From NCBI GenBank assembly GCA_037577475.1, contig CM075197.1, positions 18,736,650-18,800,649 of the forward strand: a DNA stretch of 64,000 nucleotides, given 5' to 3'. Below the pieces are notes generated by a model. The model was not told where the DNA came from and ran no database searches. It saw only the letters and a program-made list of their open reading frames with translations. Position numbers and translations under genes: made by a program. The stretch comes from Chaunax sp. Z400 (Eukaryota > Chordata > Actinopteri > Lophiiformes > Chaunacidae). Shown in pieces: positions 13,581 to 25,545 of this stretch; position 1 is the first letter of the stretch; each line of letters starts with the position of its first letter.

Positions 13581-13661
13581 CTAGCACGAACTGTCTGTCC
13601 AGATATGGTTTCCGTTTGGAATGGGACGATCGATGTAGTATCCAAAATGCTCCTCGGGCAT
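13581..13661 (-). other. 26-codon upstream ORF in the usp22 leader
   Basis: An ATG at 13661 opens a frame reading MPEEHFGYYIDRPIPNG and ending in a TAG at 13583-13581. It is out of frame with usp22 and ends 74 bases before the main ATG. The peptide has no family match that I know. It could be a translated uORF if the transcription start is upstream, or a chance frame. Confidence 0.3.
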
Positions 13662-13905
13662 CTGACAAACACGGTCTTTAAATAACTAGATACAATTCTG
13701 TTCATGTAGTCAACTAACAGAACTATCACTTAACTAAAATTTATTTTCCCCTTGCTGTTTTGACAGGTGCCTTTTTCCTTTAACGTTAGCTCCTCTTCCA
13801 ATCTCACGATTAGTTAGCTTTCTTTCTCTAGTTAGCCTGCTAACATTCAACTACAGCTTCGCAATGCCCGCCCACCGTATACTGTGATTTGCCAACACAA
13901 AGACG

Positions 13906-13913
13906 TTACGTCA
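13906..13913. promoter_or_regulatory. CRE-like site (ttacgtca)
   Basis: Reverse complement TGACGTAA, a recognised CREB/ATF-type variant. It lies about 400 bp upstream of the usp22 start codon, close to a GC-box-like sequence, which suits a promoter element. Confidence 0.45.
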
Positions 13914-16900
13914 CTGCGTTGGTTTTAGAGCACGTTGGGTACGCTTGGTTTGCAAACCAGTGTGTTCCGTATAGGACAATTTTGGATTTGAACCAAGGAA
14001 TACATGGGTGACGCTGCCTGATCAAAAACGCCTCCAATGCAGGATTAAAATTAAAACAAAACATTTACAACAATTTCTGTTTAAATGGTGCAAAGCATTT
14101 CCTGAAAGCAATGTCGACACGAACCCAATTGTTAATGTCCTTACTTTATGTAAATGATTGTTGATTTTCATTTTTGACAGATACCTCATCTGTCTTATGG
14201 ATACAAGTGTTGATAAGTCACACATCATTTATACAAAAGTGTCAGTTCATGCTTGTAATTTAGTTCAGTGACAGTATGTGGCATTTAATGAATATAGATT
14301 AAAAAAATAGTTTAATTTGAACATCAAAATCCCCCTTGCTTCTCTGAGGGTACACTGGGTAAAAGTGCAACCCTGAAAGTATTGTCAATTCGAGCGTACC
14401 ATCTAGTGGTGATACGGTGTATACATGTTTTCATTGATATAAAGCATACTACAACCTCAACTTGGTTTCGTGAGTGTAATGTGTTTCACGTGTATGGATA
14501 TGGAAGTCTGCCTAGGGCCCATGCAGACTTCTGACCATAGGCACCTCACATGTCTCTATTGGGACAGCAGCTTTGACTGATATTAGGTAAAGACCCGTTA
14601 ACAATCCTCTGGCACAGGGCTGAATATTGAACATCTAAACCTGTGTGATTAAATGCAGGCTAGCACTTTAATCAAGACAGATAATTTATAGCAATATGAG
14701 AAATAACTTAAGGATGATGTGACCTTGACAATAGTTGTTTACTAACTCAAGATGTGGCAAGAATTTTCCTAATCTAACGGAACTCTGTAAGAAAAGTATC
14801 TCTCAATTTAAGTTTCAATAGTACTGCATTTTAATAGTAATACCAATAATTATAATTTCATACTTTCTGGTGTCATTTCACTTGTGTTCTTTTTTTTTTT
14901 AGTTTAACTCGGGATAATAAGCAAACAAATAATGCAACGTACCGCACTGTATATACTGAGACATATTTAATTTTATACATATTTGGGGTATGCAAAGAGT
15001 ACAGCTCGGATGTGAGAAATGGAGATCTACTGCGCGTCCACATTTTTGGATCCCACTAGTTTTCTTGAAGAAGTCGGAAGCACTGAGGATGAAAAGTTAA
15101 AGTTGCTCTAGTTACAGTTATAAGTTTTTGTAAATAACATCCATGTTTGTCCGTAATAAAGCTTCTGTTTTACACCACAAATGTCAGAAAAACACTCTCT
15201 TGTTAGTGAGTTTTCTCTTTGATAGAGAGTGAACTCATGATGCAGTTATAGCCAAAACAGGCCTGCAATAAACCAGGACATTAAAGAGGTCCATGGGACT
15301 GAGCCTCAGCTTTCTAGGAAATCTGAGCGCCTTCACAGACACTAATATGTTTTATGGGTCAGTTCTGTGGCAATTACCTAGCACAGCCTCTCTCAACCAG
15401 AGAGCCGTGGCACCCTGGGGTGCTGTCTAGCTTTGTCAAGGGTGTCGTCAAAAAGTATTCAAAATTCCAAAATACAATATTTACTCAAAACAGACAGAAA
15501 GCCGCTGCACCATAGTGCAAAATTGTGCCTGAACTTAACAAATAGATGGCAAAAAGATGAAAGTAAAAGGAGGAGGATCTAGGTCAATGGGTGTACCCTG
15601 TTGCTTCTCTTGACTTTTGGTCCATTTTCTACACACACTTGATTTCATGACTGAGTAACCCCAAATATGCATGGCTATATAACGATCAGCTGATTGGCAA
15701 TTTACTTTGTGGTTCTCATAATGATAGTGTGTCAAAGTTTGTTTCCAAGAAATTTCTCTGGACTCACATGATGGGAAAACATGGCCTTTTAAATGGACAG
15801 GGAATCTGACCACAATCGTCAAACTTATTTATATTCAATAAACTCAGATAATCTAACTAAAAAAAAGTCTGTCTTGTCGTAAAAGTACAAGTCTTACTGT
15901 TGTACTGCTTGAAGTAACCATATTTAATAATGGAGAGGCATGCTAAGATTAGACAACATGATGAGCAGACAGGACATCTGCATCCTGCCTCTGTCACAGA
16001 AGCTGGGAGGTGAGTCATCTGGTTACAGCTGTCAGATGCCCTTTTATGTCATTTCAAGCCACCTGGAAAGTGCTGTACAAAGGTTCAACTGGAAATGACC
16101 TGAAGTCACCCTAGCCCAAAAAGTTATTCTGAACTCCATTTTTAGTCTTAAAGCAAAACTCTGTATGATACATGAGATCCTTCTCGTGAAATATGTTACT
16201 GTTTCATGCCTAGAGTACATACACAAGAATTTATGTTAGGAGCTAGAGGTTTTAAAAACTGTCAATTCTCACAGATCTTACACTTTTAAAAAAAGTGTTT
16301 TGTCTTTGCTTTTCATTGAAATTTGCAAGAAGCATAAAGGGATTAGAGTAATTTATTCTGAGCAATATTTCTTTAGAAAGCTAACACACAGGTTTTGGTT
16401 TAAATCTATGCTTTCTCAAATCTGCAGAACCAATTCAGACACAGACGTGAAATAAAGGATACTAGTCTGTGTCCAAGGATCCAATCCATTAAAGTCCATG
16501 ATCAGGAATTAATGGACTCACAGAGGCAGAAAAAACTAAATCAGCACTTAATGAAATTATTAACCTCATTGATATTTTTGTTACTGTCATCCTCATATCA
16601 TCACTGTCATCATTTTTCGGAATGAAACGCTGCTTGAATATCCTGAAGATTGGTCCAATGAGAGATCATGATTTCATTGAGAAATAGCTATATCATATAG
16701 TATAGTATAGTATAAATAACATTTTCAGTGGTGTTAGCCAAATTTCTATACTTAAATTGACTTTTCTATGACAGCCAATCCATTTTAGCAAGTACTGTAT
16801 GTAAAAATTTCAATTAAACATGGATTCATAATACTGTCAAATGCACTATATGGATGTTAAAGTAAAACATCTGATTTTACCTCTCTAGCTAATTAGTTGC

Positions 16901-18900
16901 CCTTTTAAAGGATTAAAGACTGTAAATGCTAAATTAATAAAAGAGCTATCAGTGACTGTGACCAGCATGACAGTGAGTTAACAACCTCCTTCCTGTCTTG
17001 CGGCCATTTCCCCAGCTGGAAGTTGGTCAAAGGAACCCAGAATGTATCAGGATGAGAGAGAAAAAAATCACAATGAAGCAAACTCTATGTTCACATACAA
17101 ATGTGATAGTTATCTTACCTGAAAAGGAAATATTACCACCATTTTCTTATGCTCCAAAGCTGCTATGTCGTCATATTGTTCCAGTTACATTAACAACGTG
17201 TCCGTTATTCAAGTCAAATATGTGGAAATGTTTGCGTGGGAAGAGAATAATGGGTCATGAAATGGCACACTTTTCACAATTCATAAATGTAAGGTGTCAG
17301 AGCTTTCCCGTGACCCAAATGGTAAAACACTCCAGCTGCATAACGCAATCTCAAATCTGGGTCACATAATTCTGTAAATTTCAGCACCCCAAAGGTAATC
17401 TTGAATAACGATGTCCAGCAAAATAATCAACACTGCCACCCAGTAGGAGGTGTGACCAAAGAAAATGTTCAATAAGCCGCACAGCCGAATGAATTTTCAC
17501 AGAAGCTACCCATAATTAGGTCTTCACTGGCTGTGTCATGGCAGCGGTCTCTCTGCTGTGGTGGCTAATGAGAATTTGTCACTGCAGTGTTTACCAGGTG
17601 TGAGTAATGTGTGTGGGGGAAGTAGAAGGGATTAACTGCTGGAACAGTCCTCTGATGCAAACACATAGCAGTGAATGTACATTAAATATATAGGTCAGTG
17701 AAATTTCAAAGATTAGGAATAAAGCTACAGCAGAGAGGCTATAAGCAACAACACAGCATGTATGTGTGTCATTTGTGATGTTGCAATGCTGTCCATGGGT
17801 GTCTACATATATCTAATCAAGCTCATCAGTAAACATTATACATAACCACTATACCAATATGAACTCACTCTGACTTATCAGTGGTCAAACACTAAGTCAG
17901 CTCTTTGTGAAATCATTTAAGTTGCTAGGCTTTGGAAGCTTATGGCTTGCACTAAGAGGATGGAGACCTGATTGAGGCCCAGATATTACAGCAATATGTG
18001 TCAATTAAGGTTGAGAGAAAGATGGACGAGGGTTGTACTCGCAGGGCCACAGTATTGCTGTGTATCTCATGCATATTTGTACAGTGTTGATACCCATTGC
18101 AAAGAGAGAACACATTTGCACATGCCGTGGCCTGCATCTGACAGCCAGTTGACGGTTGCTTAGAAATACTGTAGGCCAGAAGCACTTGTCATGCCCAACA
18201 CTGTCCATTTTTTGTTAGGTTTTCCCTTTCATCCCATATCATTAATCAAATTTTGACACCAAGAGGCCATGCGGGGGGATATGAAGACATGACCTGATTA
18301 CAACTCTACACTGACCTACAGAATAGACATATAGTATGACTCATTGGAGTCCATTAGACCATATTTGTTCCTGTCATGCACACCAGTTATTACACAGGTT
18401 ACCTTGTGTCACTCTACATGCAAACCACGTGGCACACTTATAGACAAAGGGAGTTGAATTTAGGTAGACGTGCTCATAAGGTTACTAGGTAGTGGCATCT
18501 GAAGCATTCATTTCCGGCTATTGCAGGTCAGATTTGTTTGTTCTGTGTATCAATAGATTGTCCATGGCCTATTTCTGGGGAAATATAGGTTATCGGGGGT
18601 TTCATTAAAATTGGGTAGCAGGCTCAGATAAATAGCAGGATAATTACAAGTTAGAAATTCTTGTTAGGTTTCGCCAGAATAAAATTTTGACACATTGGGC
18701 TATTTAAAATGAAAAAAAAACATTCTTGTCTTCTGAATTTATTATTGTCATATGTGACTTGTGAATCCTAAAATTTCTGCAAAGAGAAGCGAGCACGGAA
18801 GATCATAGAACCAGAGGGAATATTTCCACTTATTCTTGTTGTGAAATAAGAAAAAAAGAGGGAAATCCTCTCTGTATAGCCCATCTGAAAACCTCTGACA

Positions 18901-18960
18901 TGGACGGATGGATGGATGGATGGAAAGATGATGGATGGATGGATGGATGGATGAATAGAT
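18901..18960. repeat. (GGAT)n microsatellite, imperfect
   Basis: Runs of ggat/atgg units in two blocks, interrupted by an 'aaagatg' segment. Confidence 0.9.
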
Positions 18961-19194
18961 ATAACTTTTTACCTTTCAAAGACACATTTGATATGCTAGC
19001 TTAGCTATATATTGGTGGTCTACTCCTCTCTATTAAACAAATACATATTGCCCACCTCCAAATATATATTTTAATCCCCCAGATCCAGATTATGATATGG
19101 ATCTAGATCCAATTGTGCATAGTGGTGGAACATAATGAGTTGTGTGGGCATTTTTAGTTAAATTGGCCTATTATTTTCATTACATTATTATTAC

Positions 19195-19195
<1 letters not shown>

Positions 19196-19227
<32 letters not shown>

Positions 19228-19229
19228 TT
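19196..19229. repeat. (ATT)n microsatellite
   Basis: About eleven ATT/TTA units, followed shortly by a short (TTG) run. Confidence 0.9.
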
Positions 19230-19954
19230 AAATTGTTGTTGTTGTCAGAACAAGAACCAGGTGAGGAATTAAGGTAGTCAAGACCACATAAAAAGCCAAG
19301 TCAGCTACAATTTTGACTGCATTAACTGAAGCGAACTAGGCCTACTTATGTATTTTTTTTATCAGATATTCTCCCTAACCTCATCCTACATGTATTTACA
19401 TCATAAATATTCTGTTTGCATTATTTATTATCAGATTGTAGGTCATTTTTCTAGCTGCATAAAATATGTTTGTGTGTGGTTGTCAGTGCAAAGAGAAGGG
19501 GAAGAGGGACAGAAGATACACACACAGAGAGAGAAAGAGAGAGCGCAGGACGAACCAGATGAGAAATAAGTACAAAAGAATTGTACATGGATGGGAGGTG
19601 AACCCCCCTTAAAACTCCAATCCATCTGGTACCATCCAAAGTTTACATAAAGCTTGTGCAAACATCACACTTAGGTGTTTTTGAGGTCGCTTTTTTAGTG
19701 TTGTCAACAAATCATTGCAAATGCTCTCTAGAGTGATGTCAACACATGAGTCTGCTAGAATATTTTCATATTATATATGATTTTATTTATTTCTTAGTTT
19801 ATATTCATTTTATGTTTATTTGTTTTTCCTTTTATTTATCCTTTTATTTCCTTTATATATATTGTTCATATATGTATTGTTTTAATTATTCTTTGTATTG
19901 CTTATGATTACAGGATAAAGTTCTTATGAAAAAAAACAAACTACAATATCGCTG

Positions 19955-20150
19955 ATTGTATGCAACCGCCTTTAAACACCAACGAAGAAGAGGAGAAAGA
20001 AGAACATTTTTTGGAAGAATTTAAAGAGCGATGACACGCAATTGAATCTAGACACGCAGTTGAATCCAGCAGATGGCAGTAATGCAACTTCATGGATGAC
20101 AGCTGCCCTTAAACACCAAGAAGAAGAGGAAGAAGCAGCAGCAGAAGAAG
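19955..20150 (+). repeat. Duplicated GAA-rich repeat at the med9 5' end
   Basis: A unit of the form 'atg...gcc.ttaaacaccaa' followed by a gaagaagagga tail appears twice, near 19970-20010 and 20093-20135. Between them an 18-base motif starting gacacgca is present twice in tandem (20033 and 20051). The second unit runs into the med9 reading frame. The wording resembles GAAGAAG-tailed dispersed repeats seen in fish genomes; that identity is from memory. Confidence 0.5.
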
Positions 20151-20680
20151 AAGGAACCGTGGTGGCAGGGGTTCAACCAAAGATGGAGAAAGAAAGCGAT
20201 GATTACTCTTTGCTTCCTTTAGTTCATGACATTATCAAATGGTAAGATTATGGTCGAGTTTATGTGTGCTAGCACATGACTTTTGGCGGCTATGTGGATA
20301 CCTCTTTGTCTGTTTTAAGCAGTCGTTTTGTTGGTGTTCCTAAGCTTGTTGTGAGCTAAAGCTAACATTAGCTATAAACTACCGCTAGTCTAACTTAAAA
20401 GGTAAATGTTCAAAGTCACATTACAATAACAGTTTTCCTGTTCATCTTAACATCTTAAAGCATGGACAAGGACAGCCAGGATGTCCACCAAGAACTGGGC
20501 AAGCTGAAGACTAAGATCCAGGAGGCTCGGGAACAGATATCCAACATGCCCGGGGTAGACAGCAGTCCGCTGGAGCAGCAGCAGCAGCTGGCCACACTAC
20601 GGGAACAAGTCCGTACCAAAAACCAGTTACTGCAGAAGTACAAAAGTCTGTGCATGTTCGAGGTGCCAAAAGCATCATGA
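20096..20680 (+). CDS. med9: Mediator complex subunit 9 (MED9), two exons
   Basis: Join of 20096-20241 and 20461-20680, 121 residues. MED9 is a small subunit of the middle module of Mediator and acts in the nucleus to link regulators to RNA polymerase II. Exon 1 ends with YSLLPLVHDIIK plus two bases of a Cys codon before gtaaga. Exon 2 begins after an AG at 20459-20460 and reads CMDKDSQDVHQELGKLK, then EQQQQLATLREQVRTKN and the conserved end LLQKYKSLCMFEVPKAS. The helical, Gln-rich C-terminal part matches vertebrate MED9 closely. The start is less sure: ATG 20096 gives an acidic Glu/Ala N-terminus that may come from a repeat, while ATG 20183 (MEKESDDYS) would give a 92-residue protein. The gene is convergent with rasd1, as in mammals. 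Confidence 0.95.
20242..20460 (+). other. med9: med9 intron, 219 bp
   Basis: It begins gtaaga and ends with an AG after a pyrimidine-poor tract; the phase is 2, completing a Cys codon. No other feature was seen in it. Confidence 0.9.
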
Positions 20681-21000
20681 GAATCAAGACTGGACTTCTG
20701 CACTGACCGGAGAACACTTTTAGAAAGTCGTGGTGCTGTAAAGGACATTTCGTTTAAATCCTCGCATATGGAGCAGATAAATGGGATTCATGAATACGGT
20801 ATGGATGCTCAAGGGACAAGGATTATATATTCAAGGACTTTTTCTCTGCTGCATCCCATTGCAAGATGGGAATGTCCCGTTTGTATTTTTTGCGTTACGT
20901 TGGAGCCAAGTAGCATTTGTGTTAAATATTTCAATGTTAATTTTTCTTATCGTGTTATTTCTTGCAATAACCCTGTTTTGTAATAAAATTAATTGATTAA
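20681..21000 (+). other. med9: med9 3' UTR with poly(A) signal
   Basis: Follows the TGA stop. An AATAAA at 20982-20987 is the likely polyadenylation signal, giving a 3' UTR of roughly 320 bases. Open frames here (for example 20781-20996) are chance frames in the UTR. Confidence 0.7.
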
Positions 21001-22310
21001 GAACTGAGTGGCTTAGAGCCTTTTTAATTAGCCCGTTAGTTGTAGGCCTACACTTTCATTTAAGCATGTGGCCTTCATCAGTAATTAATAAAACAATTAA
21101 TAATAGTTATAGAATTCATAAACGTTCGAACACCATTGATTTAGCCAAATCTGACAGGTCGATTTTTCCATTAGTGTATCCTGCAGGCTTTGCCAATATA
21201 ATAGGCGATCTCACTATCAAACTGCTAAATGATTGCATTATTTTCTGTAGAAGTTATAGTTCTTTTTTGCCAAAAATCTGCCCAAACCTGCACTCTATTG
21301 TTTTCTAATACAAGTTGAAATTCCAAAATTAGACGTTTGAAATCAAGAAATAATTTGAGCTAAGGACCTATGATTAATATTTGTTCAGACACTTGGACCA
21401 AGATGACATCAACTAACAAGCCAAGCAATAGAACTTGCTAATGTCCTCAAGTCAATGAAAAATAGGCTCAACAAGTGTCACAGAAAGATAGCAAACCTTA
21501 AAATCAGTATAGTTTTAGTTTTTATAGTTTTATAATTTAAAATCTCAATGTTCTATGCAATGAATATCAAAACTGTCCCATAAAAAGGGAATTTTTTTAG
21601 GAAATTAAAATAATCATTCCTGGGAATGGGAATGGATTTCCAGCTCCAAAGCAATATTTAGTAAGACCTGTGGTAGTCATTTTTTTATGCAGAGCCAAGT
21701 AACCTGGTGTGTTAATACTACACAAGATTAAAATTTGGGTGCAAAAATGTAAAAACTAGTGGAGAAATTTCTTAAACTAAAGAATTTGTTCAGGTTAAAA
21801 ATATTATTTACTTTTTTATTAATTTGATTACTATATAATATTCTGAAACAACTATGTGAATATATGTTGCAAATTATCCTTAGGGTTCCTTGGATGCTCA
21901 GTCCACATTTCAACCAAAACAGAGAAAAATAAGTAATTGATGTGGCTTAGACTACACACAGACTCACAATACTAACTGAAAGTATTTGTAGTAGGGCTAT
22001 AGGATGTTGCAACGTCTAATAATTTAGAAGACATTTCTACATCTCTTACATGGCCTGAGAAAAATTCTAAATTCTGGGTGAGTTGGAACGGAATGATCCA
22101 TATGGTAGTTCATCTGCCTGTGCATGAATTGACAGGATGAGCTGTATCAGCCACATTAACACCCCATAATATTAGTAAGGTGGTTTTAATGTGATTGTAT
22201 GACGTCACAAATGGATGGCATTTTCCTGTAAGGGGACACCACAGAGTAAAATGTACTGTTTGATATATCTTTGAAATGAAAGAGAAGAGTTAGACTGAAA
22301 GAAATATGGT
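21001..22310. other. Intergenic gap between convergent med9 and rasd1
   Basis: About 1.3 kb of AT-rich sequence between the two poly(A) signals. An imperfect hairpin is present near 22155-22195 (cacattaa... against ...ttaatgtg). No gene was recognised. Confidence 0.7.
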
Positions 22311-22668
22311 TTTATTTTCTCTTTTATGCAAAAGTTGACATAGACATAATAAATACACATTCAGGATTTGTTCAAAATGCAACAAACATTCAAGTCCAAC
22401 AAGATTAGAAAAACATAAATGTAAACATTTTTTTCTGAAGTGCCCCTCACGGGAAGCTAATTTAGAGGCAGATTTTACAGCGTTTTCAGAGCATCTATAC
22501 TGCATCACAGGGACCAACAGGCCTCCTGCCCCATGTGTTTCAGCTCAGTGTCGTCACAGAGGTTGAAGTCGACAGTATTTGGACTCGTGCTGTGTGTATG
22601 CAGAGCGTCTGGCCTCCTCGGCTCTAAAAAGTTCCACATTAAGTCTCTTCACGCGGGCAAAGAAAATG
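22311..22668 (-). other. rasd1: rasd1 3' UTR with poly(A) signal
   Basis: Downstream of the rasd1 stop on the minus strand. AATAAA (plus-strand tttatt) at 22311-22316 is the likely signal. Confidence 0.65.
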
Positions 22669-23575
22669 TCAGCATATGATGCAGCCTCTCTCTTTGGTCT
22701 GGCTGCCTCCCACAGCCTTCTCCTTTATGTACATCAAGTCAGTGTGAACGCTGGGTCTCCGCGCAAACGGCGCCACAATCCCGTACGCGTTCTCATCTTT
22801 GCACTTCTTGTTTCTGGAGGACTTTCTGTGAAGGACCTCGCAGTACTGCAGGGACACTTTGCAGTGCCGATCGGGGCTCATTTCGTTCGGCAGCTTGGCC
22901 ATGGTAAATAAAGTCTGAAACATCTGGTCCACGTTGGTGTTCTTCTTTGCTGAGATTTCAAAGTAAGCGCAGTGCTCGTCTCCATCAATCAGCCGCTCGA
23001 TCTCGTCCTCTTGCACCTCACGATAAAAGTCTTTGTCACACTTGTTTCCGCAGATGACCAGCGGGACGTCCACGTTCTCCTTGGTTTTGTTTCGCAAGCA
23101 GGACTTGGTTTCATAGATCTGGCGCTTCAGGCGCTGCACCTCCTGGAAGGAGTCTCTGTTATCTAGGCTAAATACCAAGATGAAGACATCACCTGGAAGA
23201 CAAGAGATAGAACAGGGTTAATGCCAAATAACAGTGTCATATAGTGAACCTTGCAAACAGCCATAATAAAAATGGAATGCAAGTGACTTTAGAGCTCAAC
23301 TCACCAGTAAGAATTGAAAGCCTCCTCATTGCAGGGAAGGGGTGATTTCCAGATGTGTCCAAAATGTCCAGCTGGTAAACGTCTCCTCTGATGCTGTAGA
23401 ATTTCCTATGAAAGTCCTCAATAGTGGGCGTATACTGGTCATCAAACCTCTCGTTCAGAAACCGAGAGATGATGGCAGTTTTTCCAACTTTAGTGGAGCC
23501 CAGGATCACCATCCTGTGGCAGTTCTTGGCCGGTATGTTGAACTCATTCTCGGATGGTGACATTTTCTTAATCAT
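22669..23575 (-). CDS. rasd1: RASD1 (Dexras1) Ras-related GTPase, two exons
   Basis: Join of 23575-23305 and 23192-22669, 264 residues. RASD1 is a steroid-inducible, membrane-bound Ras-family GTPase that modulates G-protein and nitric-oxide-linked signalling. The G1 P-loop is GSTKVGKT at 26-33, the effector segment is YTPTIEDF at 48-55, G3 is DTSG at 73-76, the G4 NKCD motif is at 140-143 and the G5 SAK motif is at 171-173. The C-terminal extension keeps YGIVAPFARRPSVHTDLMYIKEKA. It ends in a CaaX box CIIC, where human RASD1 has CVIS, so prenylation is expected. Human RASD1 has 281 residues; the shorter fish form lacks the Gly-rich insert. The start MIKKM is the first in-frame ATG after an upstream stop, and mammals have five extra residues. 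RASD2 (Rhes) is the closest alternative, but the tail and the med9 neighbour favour rasd1. Confidence 0.96.
23193..23304 (-). other. rasd1: rasd1 intron, 112 bp
   Basis: The donor gtgagt follows the base completing the first position of Gly91. The acceptor is a ttccag before GTGATGTC. Splicing restores LTGDVFILVFSLDN, the expected RASD1 sequence; unspliced reading ends soon after exon 1. Confidence 0.95.
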
Positions 23576-23780
23576 ACTTGCAGCGGTTGCACCCGGAGGT
23601 CGACGTGGTGCCGTAGCAAGAGATGGATTTAAGTTCTATTCAGTGATGTGAGGGGTCTAACCTCGTTGCCTCTCTGAAGCTGGAGTAAGAGCAGGTTGAG
23701 AATTTATGGGGGGAGTTTGCCGCGCCTCCCAGTGCGTCATGCATCACGCTCCAGCTTGGGGAGCAGGAGAGAGACCCGAA
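23576..23780 (-). promoter_or_regulatory. rasd1: rasd1 5' leader and probable promoter
   Basis: Upstream of the rasd1 ATG. It contains local CpG-rich sequence and a tgcgtcat at 23733-23740, a half-CRE/AP-1-like motif. The start site cannot be read from sequence, and no clear glucocorticoid response element was seen here. Confidence 0.4.
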
Positions 23781-24254
23781 ATTATAATGTTACTATGGTT
23801 GTTTGTGTGCGTCAGCATTGTCCACCTCTTATCCACAGAAAGCGAGAAGGAAATTGGTTCGTTTTCAAATAAAATACCCAGTTATTAAAACATTTCCACG
23901 TTTTCGTGCGTAATTATCACAAATGCTGATAATGGCACACGCAATTACTTAGAGTAGAGCTGAAATGCTTTAGAAAAAGACGTCTCATATAACCAAAAGC
24001 ATTCGGCTGAGCAGCCACATTTATTTATTTATTTACTCGTTGAAGCTGTAGAGGCACAGGCTTCATCTGTTTCCTCAATCATCAGTAATTAGCAGACACT
24101 GTTCTTCTGCAGACAGCAGCTCAAATCAGAGAGGTCAGCAGCAGATCACACAAGCACACGTGACATTTTTTTCCCATTAATTTTGTTTTATTGTTTCATT
24201 TTTTTCATTCATTTCTTTTTCTCATGCTTTAGTCTCAAACTGTCTTATATTAGT

Positions 24255-24335
24255 ACACGTCTTATTATCAACTTATCTGTAAAGCCCCTTGCAAGGCCCT
24301 GGAAAGGTGTTTTACAAATAAAGATAGATTTGATC
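24255..24335 (+). repeat. Fragment of a teleost SINE/LINE 3' tail
   Basis: The segment 'ctgtaaagccccttg' ... 'ttttacaaataaagatagatttgat' resembles the 'aaagcgccttga...tataaataaa' tail common in fish retroposons. Only the tail is visible. Confidence 0.4.
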
Positions 24336-25412
24336 AAATACGGTTATGTTGTTACTCTGACTATTATGTCACAGTCCTCATAAGAAGCAGGACAACTGAG
24401 AGTCTCAGAGAATATTATAGGCAAATAAATGTTGTTTTCCTTTATTTAAGATTCAAAAACTTTATTGATATTTCTGTTTTTCAAGAGTGACTGCCAAATG
24501 GGCATCGTAAAAACACCTTTACAAAAACAATACAATAGCAACATCATAATCAATGACAACCCACGTGCTGTAAGAATGAAAACAATGTCCAGTTAAGATG
24601 AATAAACAGTCATAAGTTTCTGAATCTTAAAAGGCAACAGTTTAAAAATGCATTTAGAAGCTTTGCTATTGTACAGATCCTTCGAAACCTTTAGGGCTCA
24701 TATGTGTGTTTACGCAAGCAACAACATTCACACTATCCCAATGAGAGAGAAATATCATACAAGCGAAGAACACCTGGTTGCAGCTGGCGCTTGCAAGACA
24801 TCCAACTCAATTTATTGACTTTCTCATAAGTGTTAATTGAGGCACCTGCAGTCTAAAGATAGAGCCCACTGTTTGTGACTCAAACTCCCCACACCCACTT
24901 TGACATGTTAGCCACTTATCACTTTTTATGTGAGAGAGAGAGAATTACTGCTAAAAGAGAACATCTTGTGATTCATGCTTTATTCATTTTTAGAAGCCAC
25001 CATATTATTCATTGGGTGAAAAATCTCCTCTTAATTAATTATTCCTGTAACTTTGCCATTCTTGCTGAATTGGCATGTATTTACCTTTGCTTTGCTTTGA
25101 AATAATAGTTAAAATAGACATGATACTGTACATACATGTAGATAATATCTGCCAGATGTCTTTTTCAAGGACAGATCAAGAGCATAAACCAAACTACACA
25201 ATTATTAAATACTTTAGGAAATCATTTATGTTGATAACACTGAACCTACATTTAAAGAGTTTTTCATTTTAGATGTCCTGTTCTATTTAATGCCCATTTT
25301 TACAACAGTTGGTGCTCGATTGCAGTCAGTGTCTCAAGATTCCCCGAGTTTGCAAATATGCATCATCACTGGATTAAGTTGAGCAACACAGCATCAGAAA
25401 GGTTCAGAAGGC

Positions 25413-25545
25413 TGACAAAATTTTTTATTTTTTTTATTTAACCTTTATTTAACCGGGAGAATAAAACCCATTGAGATCAAAGATCTCTTTTACATGGGTG
25501 GCCTGGCCAAGAAGGCAGCAGCACATGTCGTGAATTACACATAAA
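25413..25545 (+). repeat. Interspersed repeat fragment (tttaacctttatttaacc type)
   Basis: Contains 'tttaacctttatttaacc', then 'cccattgagatcaaagatctctttta' in diverged form and 'ggcctggccaagaaggcagcagcac'. This order is familiar from a widespread fish repeat. The family name is not certain. Confidence 0.6.

Larger units (their letters stand above)
13507..13990 (-). promoter_or_regulatory. usp22: usp22 5' leader and probable promoter
   Basis: Directly upstream of the usp22 ATG. It contains two short upstream ORFs (13520-13503 and 13661-13581), a GC-box-like 'gcccgccca' near 13866 and a CRE-like ttacgtca at 13906-13913. The local rise in CpG around 13860-13960 fits a promoter, but no transcription start can be read from sequence alone. 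Confidence 0.5.
13991..19940. other. Intergenic stretch between usp22 and med9
   Basis: No exon was recognised. It holds tetranucleotide and trinucleotide microsatellites (18901-18960, 19196-19229), a purine-rich run near 19500-19555, and AT-rich sequence leading to the med9 5' end. Short open frames here have no recognisable domain. Confidence 0.7.

Noticed and set aside
20781..20996. Hydrophobic 71-codon frame after med9
   Set aside because: It lies in the med9 3' UTR and runs into the poly(A) signal; a chance frame in AT-rich sequence.
22579..23651. Open frames on the plus strand across rasd1
   Set aside because: They are antisense shadows of the rasd1 exons.
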